From the NCBI GenBank assembly GCA_016931325.1, contig JAFGFC010000022.1, positions 1 through 34,519 of the forward strand: a stretch of 34,519 nucleotides of DNA. Direction: 5' to 3'. Shown here piece by piece: positions 17,143 to 26,361 of this stretch. Numbering within the stretch: position 1 is the stretch's first letter; the number at the start of each line of letters is the position of its first letter. The translations under genes were made by a program, and so were the position numbers. Source of the stretch: Spirochaetota bacterium (GTDB lineage Bacteria; Spirochaetota; JAHITG01; JAFGFC01). The notes beneath the pieces are model-generated. The model saw nothing but the letters and a program-made list of their open reading frames with translations, was not told where the DNA came from and made no database searches.

Positions 17143-18955
17143 AAGGATTAGTGGTTTTTACAAACCTTATATCGGCCGTATTATACTGGGGACAATATCC
17201 ATCATCCTCTTAACTCAATGTGATATCGTTAACACGGTAATAGTAAAAAAATTGATCGATATCTTTTCCGGCGTGGGGGAGCAGATCGTCAATAAAAGAG
17301 AAATGCAGTTCATCCTCAATGTTCCTGTTGTCAACTGGCAGTTGATTTTTCAGGGGAAAGAAAAGATCTTTTTGCTGGTGGTATATATAGGACTTTTTGC
17401 GCTCTTCAACATGATGGTAAAAGGGCTCTTTGTTTATGGTAAAGAGTACAGCATGAATTCGGTCAACAATAAGGTGATGAGGGATCTGAGGCAGAAACTT
17501 TATGAAAAGTTGCTCTACAGGCCTTTAGGGTTCTATGATGTTACCCAGACCGGTGATCTTATGGCCAAGGTCACCAATGATGTGAATATGCTTCAGGGGA
17601 CCCTTGAATCATTTATCTCGATCATCACCGATATCGTGCAGTCATTCTTTTTTGTAGGTATGATGTTCTATTATAACTGGCAGCTTTCCCTGTTCGTCCT
17701 GGGCATGTTCCCCATAACCGGGTATATTGTGAAACGCTTCAGCAAGCCCATCCGGAAGGCCTCACAAAAAATCGCCGAGAATATTTCCTATATTTCATCT
17801 TTTTTACAGGAAACACTGACAGGGATCAAAGTGATCAAGATCTTTACAAAAGAATCGTATGAGAATGACAGGTTCAGGAGCCTCACCCAGTCAACGTATG
17901 CAAGGAATATGAAAGCGGTCAAACTGATCGCTTACATGAAACCTATAAGCGAGCTTTTAAGCATTGTGGGAGTGATCGGGGTCATCTTTTTTGCGGGTTA
18001 TCAGATGATCACGGGGGGTATTACCCTGGGAGAGTTCGGCCGGTATATTGTTCTTGCCACGATGGCCTATAAACCTCTGAAAGGACTGGGGAATATCAAT
18101 GCCACCATGCAAAAGGCCATGGCTTCAGGGGACCGGATTTTTCATTTGATGGATCAGGAAACAGAAAAGCAGATAGAGAAAAAACATATAAAACAGACCA
18201 GGACACTGGATAAGGTCAAAGGTGATATAGAATTTAAAAGTTTATGGTTTGAATATAAAAAAGGGGTCCCTGTTTTAAGAAATGTGAGCATAAAAGTATC
18301 ATCCGGCAAGGTGATCGCCCTTGTCGGCCCTTCGGGAGGAGGGAAAACCACATTTGTGAATCTTATTCCAAGGTTTTATGAAATAAAAAAAGGATCCATC
18401 AGGATCGATAATGTGGATATCCGTGATATTTCCATTGACAATCTAAGAAGAAATATTGGAATGGTTCCCCAGGAGACTTTTCTTTTTTCCGGAACGGTTG
18501 AAGATAATATCGCCTATGGAAGAAAAGATGCTCCCGTTGAAAAGATCATGGAATCAGCCAGGCATGCCAATGCTCATGATTTTATAATAAAATTAAAAGA
18601 GGGGTATAAAACCCAGATAGGGGAGAGGGGGGTCCAGCTCTCAGGGGGACAAAAGCAGAGGATTTCCATCGCCCGGGCTCTTTTAAAGGATCCAAAAATA
18701 TTGATCCTGGACGAGGCCACATCGGCTCTGGATACCGAATCAGAGATCCTTGTGCAGAAAGCCCTTTCCTTTTTAATGAAAGGTCGAACGACTTTTATCA
18801 TAGCCCACAGACTCTCAACTGTTAGAAATGCTGATCAAATCATCGTGATCGATAAGGGACGGATAGCGCAACAGGGGAAGCATAAAACGCTGATTAAAAA
18901 TAAAAAAGGCCTGTATTATAAATTATGTAAAAGCCAGGAGATCATGAATCTCTAA
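17129..18955 (+). CDS. msbA: MsbA-like lipid/multidrug ABC exporter (fused TMD-NBD)
   Basis: TMD motifs (DLMAKVTNDVNMLQ, IFTKESYENDRF, PLKGLGNINATMQKAMASGDRIFHLMD) and NBD motifs (Walker A GPSGGGKTT, LSGGQKQRISIARALL, LILDEATSALD). ORF track begins at TTG 17090; ATG at 17129 is an alternative start. Confidence 0.88.
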   Translation: MNIIRRISGFYKPYIGRIILGTISIILLTQCDIVNTVIVKKLIDIFSGVGEQIVNKREMQFILNVPVVNWQLIFQGKEKIFLLVVYIGLFALFNMMVKGLFVYGKEYSMNSVNNKVMRDLRQKLYEKLLYRPLGFYDVTQTGDLMAKVTNDVNMLQGTLESFISIITDIVQSFFFVGMMFYYNWQLSLFVLGMFPITGYIVKRFSKPIRKASQKIAENISYISSFLQETLTGIKVIKIFTKESYENDRFRSLTQSTYARNMKAVKLIAYMKPISELLSIVGVIGVIFFAGYQMITGGITLGEFGRYIVLATMAYKPLKGLGNINATMQKAMASGDRIFHLMDQETEKQIEKKHIKQTRTLDKVKGDIEFKSLWFEYKKGVPVLRNVSIKVSSGKVIALVGPSGGGKTTFVNLIPRFYEIKKGSIRIDNVDIRDISIDNLRRNIGMVPQETFLFSGTVEDNIAYGRKDAPVEKIMESARHANAHDFIIKLKEGYKTQIGERGVQLSGGQKQRISIARALLKDPKILILDEATSALDTESEILVQKALSFLMKGRTTFIIAHRLSTVRNADQIIVIDKGRIAQQGKHKTLIKNKKGLYYKLCKSQEIMNL

Positions 18956-18956
18956 T

Positions 18957-19100
18957 AAATCCTAAATTCTAAACTCTAAATTCGAAACAATATCAAAATA
19001 CAAAATTCAAATTCTCCAAAATCTTTTTTTCTTCGTTTTGATATTTGAATTTAAAATATTAGAATTTGTTTAGGATTTAGTATTTAGGATTTAGAATTTA
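18957..19100. repeat. Long imperfect palindrome built of heptameric TAAATTC / TTTAGNA units between convergent genes
   Basis: Left arm AAATCCTAAATTCTAAACTCTAAATTCGAAACAATATCAAAATACAAAATTCAAATTC; right arm GTTTTGATATTTGAATTTAAAATATTAGAATTTGTTTAGGATTTAGTATTTAGGATTTAGAATTTA. Confidence 0.85.
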
Positions 19101-19120
19101 ACAGATTGATTGATAAAAAA

Positions 19121-20149
19121 TTAGAGGATACCTGATAAAAATAAATAGAAGATCAATATAGCCAGAATAAATGTGATGGCTCCCACCACCCAGATAAAAT
19201 AATCTTTTGTTTTTGCCACTTTGGGAGGCTTAATAGACAATGAGGATTCAGCAGACGTGGAGACAGCCCCCTTGGATGTGACGGCGGCCGCAGGGGCTTC
19301 CTGAGTTGCTTCATATTGTTTTATTTTTACACGTTCGGCTTCAATAGCCCGGGCATAGATACCAGGACCAATCTCGGCTATGATCTGATATTCACCCAGA
19401 GCATTGAGGAACACTTCTTTAATAAGACCTTTAACAGGTTTAACGACTCCTTCTGTTGATCGGGCATTTAAAAGATCGATAAAATAGTTGCCCCGTTCCG
19501 TAGTGGAACTCAGCTTCATCATGATTTGATCCCCGGTTTTGGCCTCATCGATCGGGATGCCGCTCACCGGAGCCAGAACAAGAGAAGAATCCAGCATAAC
19601 CGCTCCCTCCTCGACTTTAAAGCGTTCCGCTTCAGCCGCATGGATCTCTGCTCTTTTCTGGGCTTCTTTTTCTTCTTTTTCCTTTCTGGCCCGTTCATCT
19701 TTGACATTAAGGATATCCTGATGGGTTATTTTTTCAATTTGAAATTCAACGGTAACGACTTTGTCCAACAGCCCTTTACTGATAATATTTTCAAAGGTAT
19801 GGTTTAGCTTATTCTGCTCATTGCCTTCTATCGCATAGATGAATTCTTCCACAGAATCCCGCTTGATCGTGTTAGCCAGAAGAAGTTGAAGGTCATGTGA
19901 AATATTCTGAGATACTTCACCTTTCCATTTTAATTGAGATATCGTTTCTTCAAATTCACCCCAGGGCAGGTCTGTCCTGCATTCAAAGATACTTGAAAAG
20001 TGTGAAGCCGCTACAAGAATATTATCCAGTGATTTCAACGGCACGGAGATAAACATAATAAAAAGCCCATAGGTATTACTGTTTGTGCCATGAAATCTTC
20101 CCTTGATCACATAATAGGCATCTGTATTTCTAGTTTGATCTTCAGGCAT
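19121..20149 (-). CDS. Tail-anchored protein of unknown function (342 aa)
   Basis: No N-terminal signal. Charged coiled-coil stretch KDERARKEKEEKEAQKRAEIHAAEAERF, Ala/Ser-rich linker, single C-terminal TM DYFIWVVGAITFILAILIFYLFLSGIL. GAAGGA SD-like sequence upstream. Confidence 0.75.
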   Translation of the reverse strand: MPEDQTRNTDAYYVIKGRFHGTNSNTYGLFIMFISVPLKSLDNILVAASHFSSIFECRTDLPWGEFEETISQLKWKGEVSQNISHDLQLLLANTIKRDSVEEFIYAIEGNEQNKLNHTFENIISKGLLDKVVTVEFQIEKITHQDILNVKDERARKEKEEKEAQKRAEIHAAEAERFKVEEGAVMLDSSLVLAPVSGIPIDEAKTGDQIMMKLSSTTERGNYFIDLLNARSTEGVVKPVKGLIKEVFLNALGEYQIIAEIGPGIYARAIEAERVKIKQYEATQEAPAAAVTSKGAVSTSAESSLSIKPPKVAKTKDYFIWVVGAITFILAILIFYLFLSGIL

Positions 20150-20217
20150 GTCATTTCCTTCGTCTTAAAATTATAATATTACCTGATAGAGTCAAGTACT
20201 TTTTAATAATATCGGAA

Positions 20218-21138
20218 TCAGGAAGTTAAAAATGAAATTTCTTTAAAAAGAAAGATTATTTTATGCAGGGGTATTTGTTCAATACGATGGGAAGGGTCAA
20301 TTTGTGATGCTCGAATGAATGACACTATCTTTTCCTCAGGCATCTTGAACCTTTGGCTCAATTGTAAAAGAGCGCTGTTTATCTTTTTGCGGCGGGCATG
20401 AAAGAGGATCTGCAGGAAATCTTTTAATACATCCTTTTGGTCATGAGGGATAAGAGATGGTGAGAGAGGTGTCAGCTTTAAGAACAGAGAATCGACCTGT
20501 GGTACGGGGAAAAAAGATCCTTTTTTTACGGAAAATAGCCTTGTGACCCGGAAGAACGAAGATACCATAATGGTAAAACGGGAGTAGTCCTTACTTCCCG
20601 GTATGGCTATGATCCTTCTGTAAAGCACATCCGGAACCATAATAAACATAGTATGGAACGAAGAAGTATAATCGATCAATTTTACTATGATCTGTGAAGC
20701 TATATTGTAGGGAAGATTAGAAAAGAATTTGTACTGTATTTTCTTTTCCAGATAGGGCCCAAGGTCGATCTTTAAAAAGTTGGCATGAAGGAGGTTAACC
20801 CGGGGCAGGTCGATATATTTTTCAAGCAGAGAACAAAGGCCTTTGTCTATTTCGATTAAAAGAGCCGATTGAATGAGGGGGAGATAAAAAACAGGCATCG
20901 TGCCGATTCCGGGCCCTACCTCTACCAGGTGATCATTTTCACGCAGATCCATAATTTTTATTATTTTAAGAATGATATTCCTGTCATGCAGAAAATTTTG
21001 TCCCAGAGATTTTTTAAGCGCCAGAGAATGGTCTTTTAGAAAGTGTCTCAATTGAACCGGAGAGGTGATAATGTCACAGAGAGGTTTCAACCTCCCATCT
21101 TCTTTCTCTTTCATAGATCCTGCACGCTCCTTTTTCAT
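20218..21138 (-). CDS. rsmA: 16S rRNA (adenine1518-N6/adenine1519-N6)-dimethyltransferase RsmA (KsgA)
   Basis: KKSLGQNFLHDRNI, LVEVGPGIGTM, FFSNLPYNIASQI, FPVPQVDSLFLKL. True start may be the internal Met at 21114. Confidence 0.92.
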   Translation of the reverse strand: MKKERAGSMKEKEDGRLKPLCDIITSPVQLRHFLKDHSLALKKSLGQNFLHDRNIILKIIKIMDLRENDHLVEVGPGIGTMPVFYLPLIQSALLIEIDKGLCSLLEKYIDLPRVNLLHANFLKIDLGPYLEKKIQYKFFSNLPYNIASQIIVKLIDYTSSFHTMFIMVPDVLYRRIIAIPGSKDYSRFTIMVSSFFRVTRLFSVKKGSFFPVPQVDSLFLKLTPLSPSLIPHDQKDVLKDFLQILFHARRKKINSALLQLSQRFKMPEEKIVSFIRASQIDPSHRIEQIPLHKIIFLFKEISFLTS

Positions 21139-23425
21139 CAGTATAGATCATTTCTGCATTGTAATCCCGCGCTAATTGGTTTAAAACTTCACGGCTTTCC
21201 TTCTCGTGAGCCGGATAACGGCTGGTAACAATAATGGTCCTGGGTCTGATGCTTTCCAGAAGGCGATATAAAGAATAATCCTTATGGTTAAATTCACTTA
21301 ATACAAGTATATCTGATCTCAGTTTATTAGATTGGCTGCGGTGAAGATCTTTCACGGCCCTTCTCTCAATAGGGCTGATAAAAATTATACTTTTTCCATC
21401 TTTATTTAATTTAATCACCATAGAGTTATTTTTTATATTGACACTATCTTTTACTTTATATGAAGCCACGGGCTGGAAAAGACCCCTTGGGGGATTGAGT
21501 ATCTCTAATTCTATATTATCAACCTGAAATTTATCTCCCCGGCTGGCAATGTTGTACGGTATATTTTTGTCAGTGATCAGTTCAAGCAGCCTGTGATAAT
21601 TGTACACGGGGGAAATTTTACCTGTATCAATAAAAGAGCCTGTTTTAAAATTTTTAATAATATCCAGCAAACCCTCCATCCTTTCGTTCAGGGGGCTGGT
21701 AAGGAATATATAATGTAAAATACGGTTGTTCCTTTTTTTAAGAAAAGGGATAATATGCCGTCTGGCATCTGTGCTTGATCCGCCATCTATCAGGATATAT
21801 CTTTTTTCCCCAGTACAGATAACGATGGATTTGCCTGATGTGGGAAAGATATATATTCCCAGAGGGGTCTGGGGATGATCATGGTTGGTAAAAGAAGCGC
21901 AGAGTACGATAAGAATAAAGAGGGAAAGAATCAGGGCTGTTTTCCAGGTCGTTTGACTTTTCGTGATGGTCAGAAGAATTAATCTTTTATGAAAGATAAT
22001 AACGACAAGTAAAAAATAAAACAAGAAAAATTCCATCCGTATGTAAAATGAGAGAGGTTTAATAAAATGGAATTGCTCAAGGCCATAGGTCATCAGGGCG
22101 ATCAATAGATTGTTAATGGAGCCTAAAACGGCAGAGAAAAAACCCATCAGATGAAAGAAAATGTATCCTGCAATAGCCAGAGCCAGTATAAGGGTCATGG
22201 AGGGTATGGCGATCATATTGGCCAGGACCGCAGAGTACGCAAACATTTTAAAATGAAACAGTAATAAGGGAAAAATAAGGATCTGCGCCGCTATACTGGC
22301 TGAAATAAGCTTTAAAAAATACCGCACCACTTTAACAGAGTATAATCTTGATTTTTTAAATATATTTTCAATGCAGGGGGTAAAGATAATAATACCGGCC
22401 GTGGCCAGAAAGGATAATTGAAACGATAGGCTTTTTAAGGATTGGGGATCCAAAAGAAGAATAAAAAAAGCCGCTAAAAAAAGCGAATTCAGATAGTTCC
22501 TGTCACGGTCGAAAAATAGACAGACCAGCATAGAAAAGAACATGACCGTAGACCTGATGGCGGGGACCCTGTATCCTATAATATGATTATAGATGATCAA
22601 TAAGAGAAGAATAATGATCAACCTGATCTTATCCGGTATAGCAAAGAATCCTGTGATGGAAAGAAGGATAAGTGTGATTATCCCGACATGCAGACCGGAA
22701 ATAGCCAGGATGTGGATCGTCCCGGTTTTAATGAAAATGTCTTTTAAAGGTGCCGGGATATTCGTTCTGTCCCCGAGCAGAGAAGCCTTGATAAAAGATT
22801 TTTGCACAGGCATATAATATTTATCTAAATACCGGGCTATGTCTTTCCTGAGAAAAATACCCCATTTTATAAGAAAATTCGAGGACGGTTCATGTCTTAC
22901 GATCTGGCTTTTTCTGTTGATAAAAAGGATCCCGGCAAGATCAGACCTTTTAAAGGTCTGATCTGGTTCTGTAAAATTATGCGTTTTAAAGGGATGCAAA
23001 GTCCCTTTAACCGTTAAACGATCCCCCCATTTCAAGTGATCTATTCTTGCAAAGACCTTTATCTTTAAACTTGTACGGATCCTGCCCAGCCGGGACACAA
23101 AGGCTTCAAAATGGTGATATTTGCTTTTGCCTTTAACAGGATGGGTCAAGACCTTTAATTCGAATAATACTTTTTTATTATAATAAGGGGACAGGGTAGA
23201 AGAAGGAATATTTTTAAAAGAATAAAAACCAATAACCATCCCTGAAATGAAAGGAATGATCGCAAACCAGATCCGATTTATCCGTAATAACAAACCAGGC
23301 GTGACGGATAAAACAACAATAATGAAACAAAAAAACAAGGGAGGATTAAAACAAATGATTAACAATAATCCTGCTATATATGATAGGGTGCTGATAATAG
23401 GGTATGTATATTTAATAGGTTTCAA
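21074..23425 (-). CDS. comEC: ComEC/Rec2-family DNA-uptake channel-like protein with degenerate metallo-beta-lactamase-like C-terminal domain
   Basis: Competence-domain signature GTIHILAISGLHVGI and VPAIRSTVMFF; C-terminal domain ILIDGGSS..IFLTSPLNERMEGL..NNSMVIKL..ILVLSEFNHKDYS. Confidence 0.85.
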   Translation of the reverse strand: MKPIKYTYPIISTLSYIAGLLLIICFNPPLFFCFIIVVLSVTPGLLLRINRIWFAIIPFISGMVIGFYSFKNIPSSTLSPYYNKKVLFELKVLTHPVKGKSKYHHFEAFVSRLGRIRTSLKIKVFARIDHLKWGDRLTVKGTLHPFKTHNFTEPDQTFKRSDLAGILFINRKSQIVRHEPSSNFLIKWGIFLRKDIARYLDKYYMPVQKSFIKASLLGDRTNIPAPLKDIFIKTGTIHILAISGLHVGIITLILLSITGFFAIPDKIRLIIILLLLIIYNHIIGYRVPAIRSTVMFFSMLVCLFFDRDRNYLNSLFLAAFFILLLDPQSLKSLSFQLSFLATAGIIIFTPCIENIFKKSRLYSVKVVRYFLKLISASIAAQILIFPLLLFHFKMFAYSAVLANMIAIPSMTLILALAIAGYIFFHLMGFFSAVLGSINNLLIALMTYGLEQFHFIKPLSFYIRMEFFLFYFLLVVIIFHKRLILLTITKSQTTWKTALILSLFILIVLCASFTNHDHPQTPLGIYIFPTSGKSIVICTGEKRYILIDGGSSTDARRHIIPFLKKRNNRILHYIFLTSPLNERMEGLLDIIKNFKTGSFIDTGKISPVYNYHRLLELITDKNIPYNIASRGDKFQVDNIELEILNPPRGLFQPVASYKVKDSVNIKNNSMVIKLNKDGKSIIFISPIERRAVKDLHRSQSNKLRSDILVLSEFNHKDYSLYRLLESIRPRTIIVTSRYPAHEKESREVLNQLARDYNAEMIYTDEKGACRIYERERRWEVETSL

Positions 23426-23448
23426 ACTTCAGGATCATTCAAAAAGGA

Positions 23449-23886
23449 TTATTTTTTCAGCATGGCTGTAAGAAGGGCTTCTGCAACCAGCTTGTCATTA
23501 ACAAAGGCTTTTCCTTCATATTGAGCAATTTTGCTACCCGGCCTGAGAAGTGTCACTTCCAGCTTTAGCTGATCACCAGGAAGAACAGGACTTCGGAATT
23601 TTGCTTTATCAATTCCCATGAAAAAAATAGCCCCGTCTTTTTCTTTATCATCCATAGTAGTTAAGGAGAGTATACCACCCGCCTGGGCCATCGCTTCTAA
23701 TATCAGAACTCCGGGCATGACAGGTTGCCCGGGAAAATGCCCCTGGAAAAAAGGTTCATTGAACGTTACATTTTTAATAGCTATAATACGCTTATCCGGC
23801 TCTATCTCCAATACTTTATCTACCAGAAGAAAAGGATATCTATGAGGTAAAAGGCTCATTATCTTTTGAATATCAATTGGTTCCAT
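23449..23886 (-). CDS. fabZ: 3-hydroxyacyl-[acyl-carrier-protein] dehydratase FabZ
   Basis: IMSLLPHRYPFLLVDKVLE, FFQGHFPGQPVMPGVLILEAMAQAGG; AGGAGG SD upstream. Confidence 0.95.
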   Translation of the reverse strand: MEPIDIQKIMSLLPHRYPFLLVDKVLEIEPDKRIIAIKNVTFNEPFFQGHFPGQPVMPGVLILEAMAQAGGILSLTTMDDKEKDGAIFFMGIDKAKFRSPVLPGDQLKLEVTLLRPGSKIAQYEGKAFVNDKLVAEALLTAMLKK

Positions 23887-23991
23887 GAGAAACCTCCTCG
23901 CTTCACATAAATGTTGAATTGTAATTTATTATTTTGTATTATAATGTCAACCTTTTTTGCGACCCTGTTAATATTTTTGTAGCCGCCCTTA

Positions 23992-24082
23992 GAAATTGTC
24001 CTTGACAATTTCAAGGATTTTGTCCCGGAAAATCATTGATTTTCACGGGAAGCCTTCAGGGCCTGTAAGGGCCCTTTGGGCT
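23992..24082. repeat. Triple hairpin cluster between ssb and fabZ
   Basis: GAAATTGTC-CTT-GACAATTTC (23992-24012); CCCG-GAAAATC-ATT-GATTTTC-a-CGGG (24024-24049); AGCC-ttc-AGGGCC-tgtaag-GGCCCT-ttg-GGCT (24051-24082). Confidence 0.85.
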
Positions 24083-24106
24083 CGGGAGATTGGATGTAAG
24101 ACAATA

Positions 24107-24457
24107 TCACACCTCGGCCTTTTTCTTCCCTTTCCCGTTCCCTCCTCCAAGGAACTGCAATTGGCTGGCCACGATCTCGACTATCATGATCCTGTCCCCG
24201 GCCGGAGAATCAAAGGCATACTGTTTTAAACGGCCGCATACAGCTATCAATTTGCCTTTCTTAAGATATTCCCTGGTATTTTCTGCCAGTTTTCCCCATA
24301 ATCTTACTTTGAAAAAATTGGTCTCTTCCTTGTCTTCTTTAGAGACCGAGTGATTGGCCAGAGTGATCGAAAGATGTGATTTGCCTTTGGCTGAGGTTTT
24401 TAATTCAGCTTCGTTCACAATACGACCGATCAGAGTAATAACATTCAATTCATTCAT
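24107..24457 (-). CDS. ssb: Single-stranded DNA-binding protein (short, OB fold only)
   Basis: NVITLIGRIVNEAELKTSAKGKSHLSITLANHS..TNFFKVRLWGKLAENTREYLKKGKLIAVCGRL; GGAGG SD. Confidence 0.88.
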   Translation of the reverse strand: MNELNVITLIGRIVNEAELKTSAKGKSHLSITLANHSVSKEDKEETNFFKVRLWGKLAENTREYLKKGKLIAVCGRLKQYAFDSPAGDRIMIVEIVASQLQFLGGGNGKGKKKAEV

Positions 24458-24528
24458 TTTTTACCTCCTTTTCTATTTTATATACAAATAAAGACAGCCA
24501 AAATTCCACAAAATTAGTAAACTATTAC

Positions 24529-24556
24529 TTGAAATATTTTTTAGAATAGATATAAT
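24529..24556 (+). promoter_or_regulatory. Candidate promoter for metX
   Basis: TTGAAA (24529-24534), 16-nt spacer, perfect TATAAT (24551-24556); ATG 8 nt further on. Confidence 0.6.
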
Positions 24557-24564
24557 CTTACAAT

Positions 24565-25707
24565 ATGAAAAAAGACTCTGTCGGCATCGTTAAAACAAAA
24601 TACCTGGAGTTTTTTTCCCCTCCCCATGAATTAAAACTCGAAAGCGGGGAAAAATTGGGACCTGTACATCTGGCTTATGAAACCTATGGGACTTTGAACA
24701 GGACAAAAACAAACGCTGTTCTTGTGCTGCATGCTCTCTCAGGAGATGCCCACGCGGCAGGGTATCATAGAAGCACAGATAAAAAGCCGGGCTGGTGGGA
24801 TATTATGATCGGCCCGGGGAAGGCGTTTGATACCCATAAATATTATGTAATATGTTCGAATGTTATGGGAGGTTGTAAGGGCAGCACAGGCCCTTCTTCC
24901 ATAAACCCAATAACAAAAAGAACTTATGGGCTGAGCTTTCCTATTATCACTATCAAAGATATGGTGAAAGCTCAGAAGGCCCTGATGGATCATCTGGGGA
25001 TCAAAAAGATATTGACCCTGGTGGGGGGATCTATGGGAGGAATGCAGGTTTTACAGTGGACTGTTTCTTATCCTGATATGTGTCATTCCGCCATTCCTAT
25101 CGCTACAGCCCCTTATTTATCTGCGCAGTCCATTGCTTTTGATGAAGTGGGAAGACAGGCGATCATTTCTGATCCTTACTTTAAAGGCGGCAATTACTAC
25201 AAAAGCAGGAAAAAACCTTCCCGAGGTCTGGCTATAGCCAGGATGATCGGTCATATCACTTACCTTTCTGAAAAATCGATGCACAGCAAATTTGGCCGTA
25301 ATCTTCAGGATAAAGCGAAATACAGTTACCGGTTTCTCACTGACTTTCAGGTAGAAAGTTACCTTCATCATCAGGGTGACAGTTTCGTCAAAAGGTTTGA
25401 TGCAAATTCTTATCTCTATATCTCCAAGGCTATGGATTATTTTGATATTTCTCAGGGGTTCTCGTCTATGAACGAAACCTTTGCCCGTGTGAAAGCAAAA
25501 TATTTAGTGGTCTCATTTTCTTCTGACTGGCTTTTTCCCCCGGCTCAATCCAAAAGGATCGTGAATGCCTTGCGGCAAAACCTGAAATTTGTCTCGTATG
25601 TTGATGTCCCTTCTTCCTACGGGCACGACGCGTTTTTACTGGAATCGGAAACTCTGACAAGATTGATCAAAAAATTTCTCGCTACTGTCTCAAAGGAGAT
25701 ATTATGA
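24565..25707 (+). CDS. metX: Homoserine O-acetyltransferase
   Basis: [54 protein letters not shown] catalytic-triad contexts. Confidence 0.93.
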   Translation: MKKDSVGIVKTKYLEFFSPPHELKLESGEKLGPVHLAYETYGTLNRTKTNAVLVLHALSGDAHAAGYHRSTDKKPGWWDIMIGPGKAFDTHKYYVICSNVMGGCKGSTGPSSINPITKRTYGLSFPIITIKDMVKAQKALMDHLGIKKILTLVGGSMGGMQVLQWTVSYPDMCHSAIPIATAPYLSAQSIAFDEVGRQAIISDPYFKGGNYYKSRKKPSRGLAIARMIGHITYLSEKSMHSKFGRNLQDKAKYSYRFLTDFQVESYLHHQGDSFVKRFDANSYLYISKAMDYFDISQGFSSMNETFARVKAKYLVVSFSSDWLFPPAQSKRIVNALRQNLKFVSYVDVPSSYGHDAFLLESETLTRLIKKFLATVSKEIL

Positions 25708-26309
25708 GCATGTCGGACTTGCGATACGATCTGAAAGCGATCAGTGAAATGATAAAACCGGGAAGCAAGGTCCTTGATCTGGGCTGTGGCGATGGTACCT
25801 TGCTGGAGCACCTGAAAATAACGAAAAATATCATACCCTATGGTATAGAGATCTCCAGTGAAGATATTGAAAAATGTATTGCCAGGGGTGTCCCTGTTTT
25901 TATGAGTGACATTGATAAAGGACTTGAGGATTATAAAAGTAATTCATTTGATTATGTTATTCTGAGCCAGACCCTTCAGGTGACGAAAAAACCCTACAAG
26001 GTGCTTTCTGAAATGCTGAGAGTAGGCAAAAGATGTATTATCAGTTTCCCTAATTTCGGATATTTTTCTATAAGGTTTTTTCTTTTGTTTATAGGACGAA
26101 TGCCTAAAGTGAAGATATTACCCTTTAACTGGTATGACACGCCCAATATTCATCATTTGACCATTAAAGATTTCTTTATTTTCTGCAGAAAAAACAAGAT
26201 AAGGGTATTAAAAAAGATATATATAAATTTTGTTATTAAACGATGTCTTTTTATCAAGGTCTTCCCCAATCTTTTTGCCCAGCATGGTATTTTTATGATC
26301 TCTAAATGA
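25704..26309 (+). CDS. metW: Methionine biosynthesis protein MetW
   Basis: Starts in the ATGA overlap with met[63 protein letters not shown]. Confidence 0.92.
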   Translation: MSMSDLRYDLKAISEMIKPGSKVLDLGCGDGTLLEHLKITKNIIPYGIEISSEDIEKCIARGVPVFMSDIDKGLEDYKSNSFDYVILSQTLQVTKKPYKVLSEMLRVGKRCIISFPNFGYFSIRFFLLFIGRMPKVKILPFNWYDTPNIHHLTIKDFFIFCRKNKIRVLKKIYINFVIKRCLFIKVFPNLFAQHGIFMISK

Positions 26310-26361
26310 AGAAAAAACTTGATTTTATTAGTAAAAAGATTTATTTTTTCAGTATAATACT

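Noticed and set aside
24458-24564. SAM riboswitch ahead of the met genes
   Set aside because: The gap is ~107 nt of AT-rich DNA shared with the divergent ssb promoter/SD, with no SAM-I-like stems; the promoter appears to abut the start codon.
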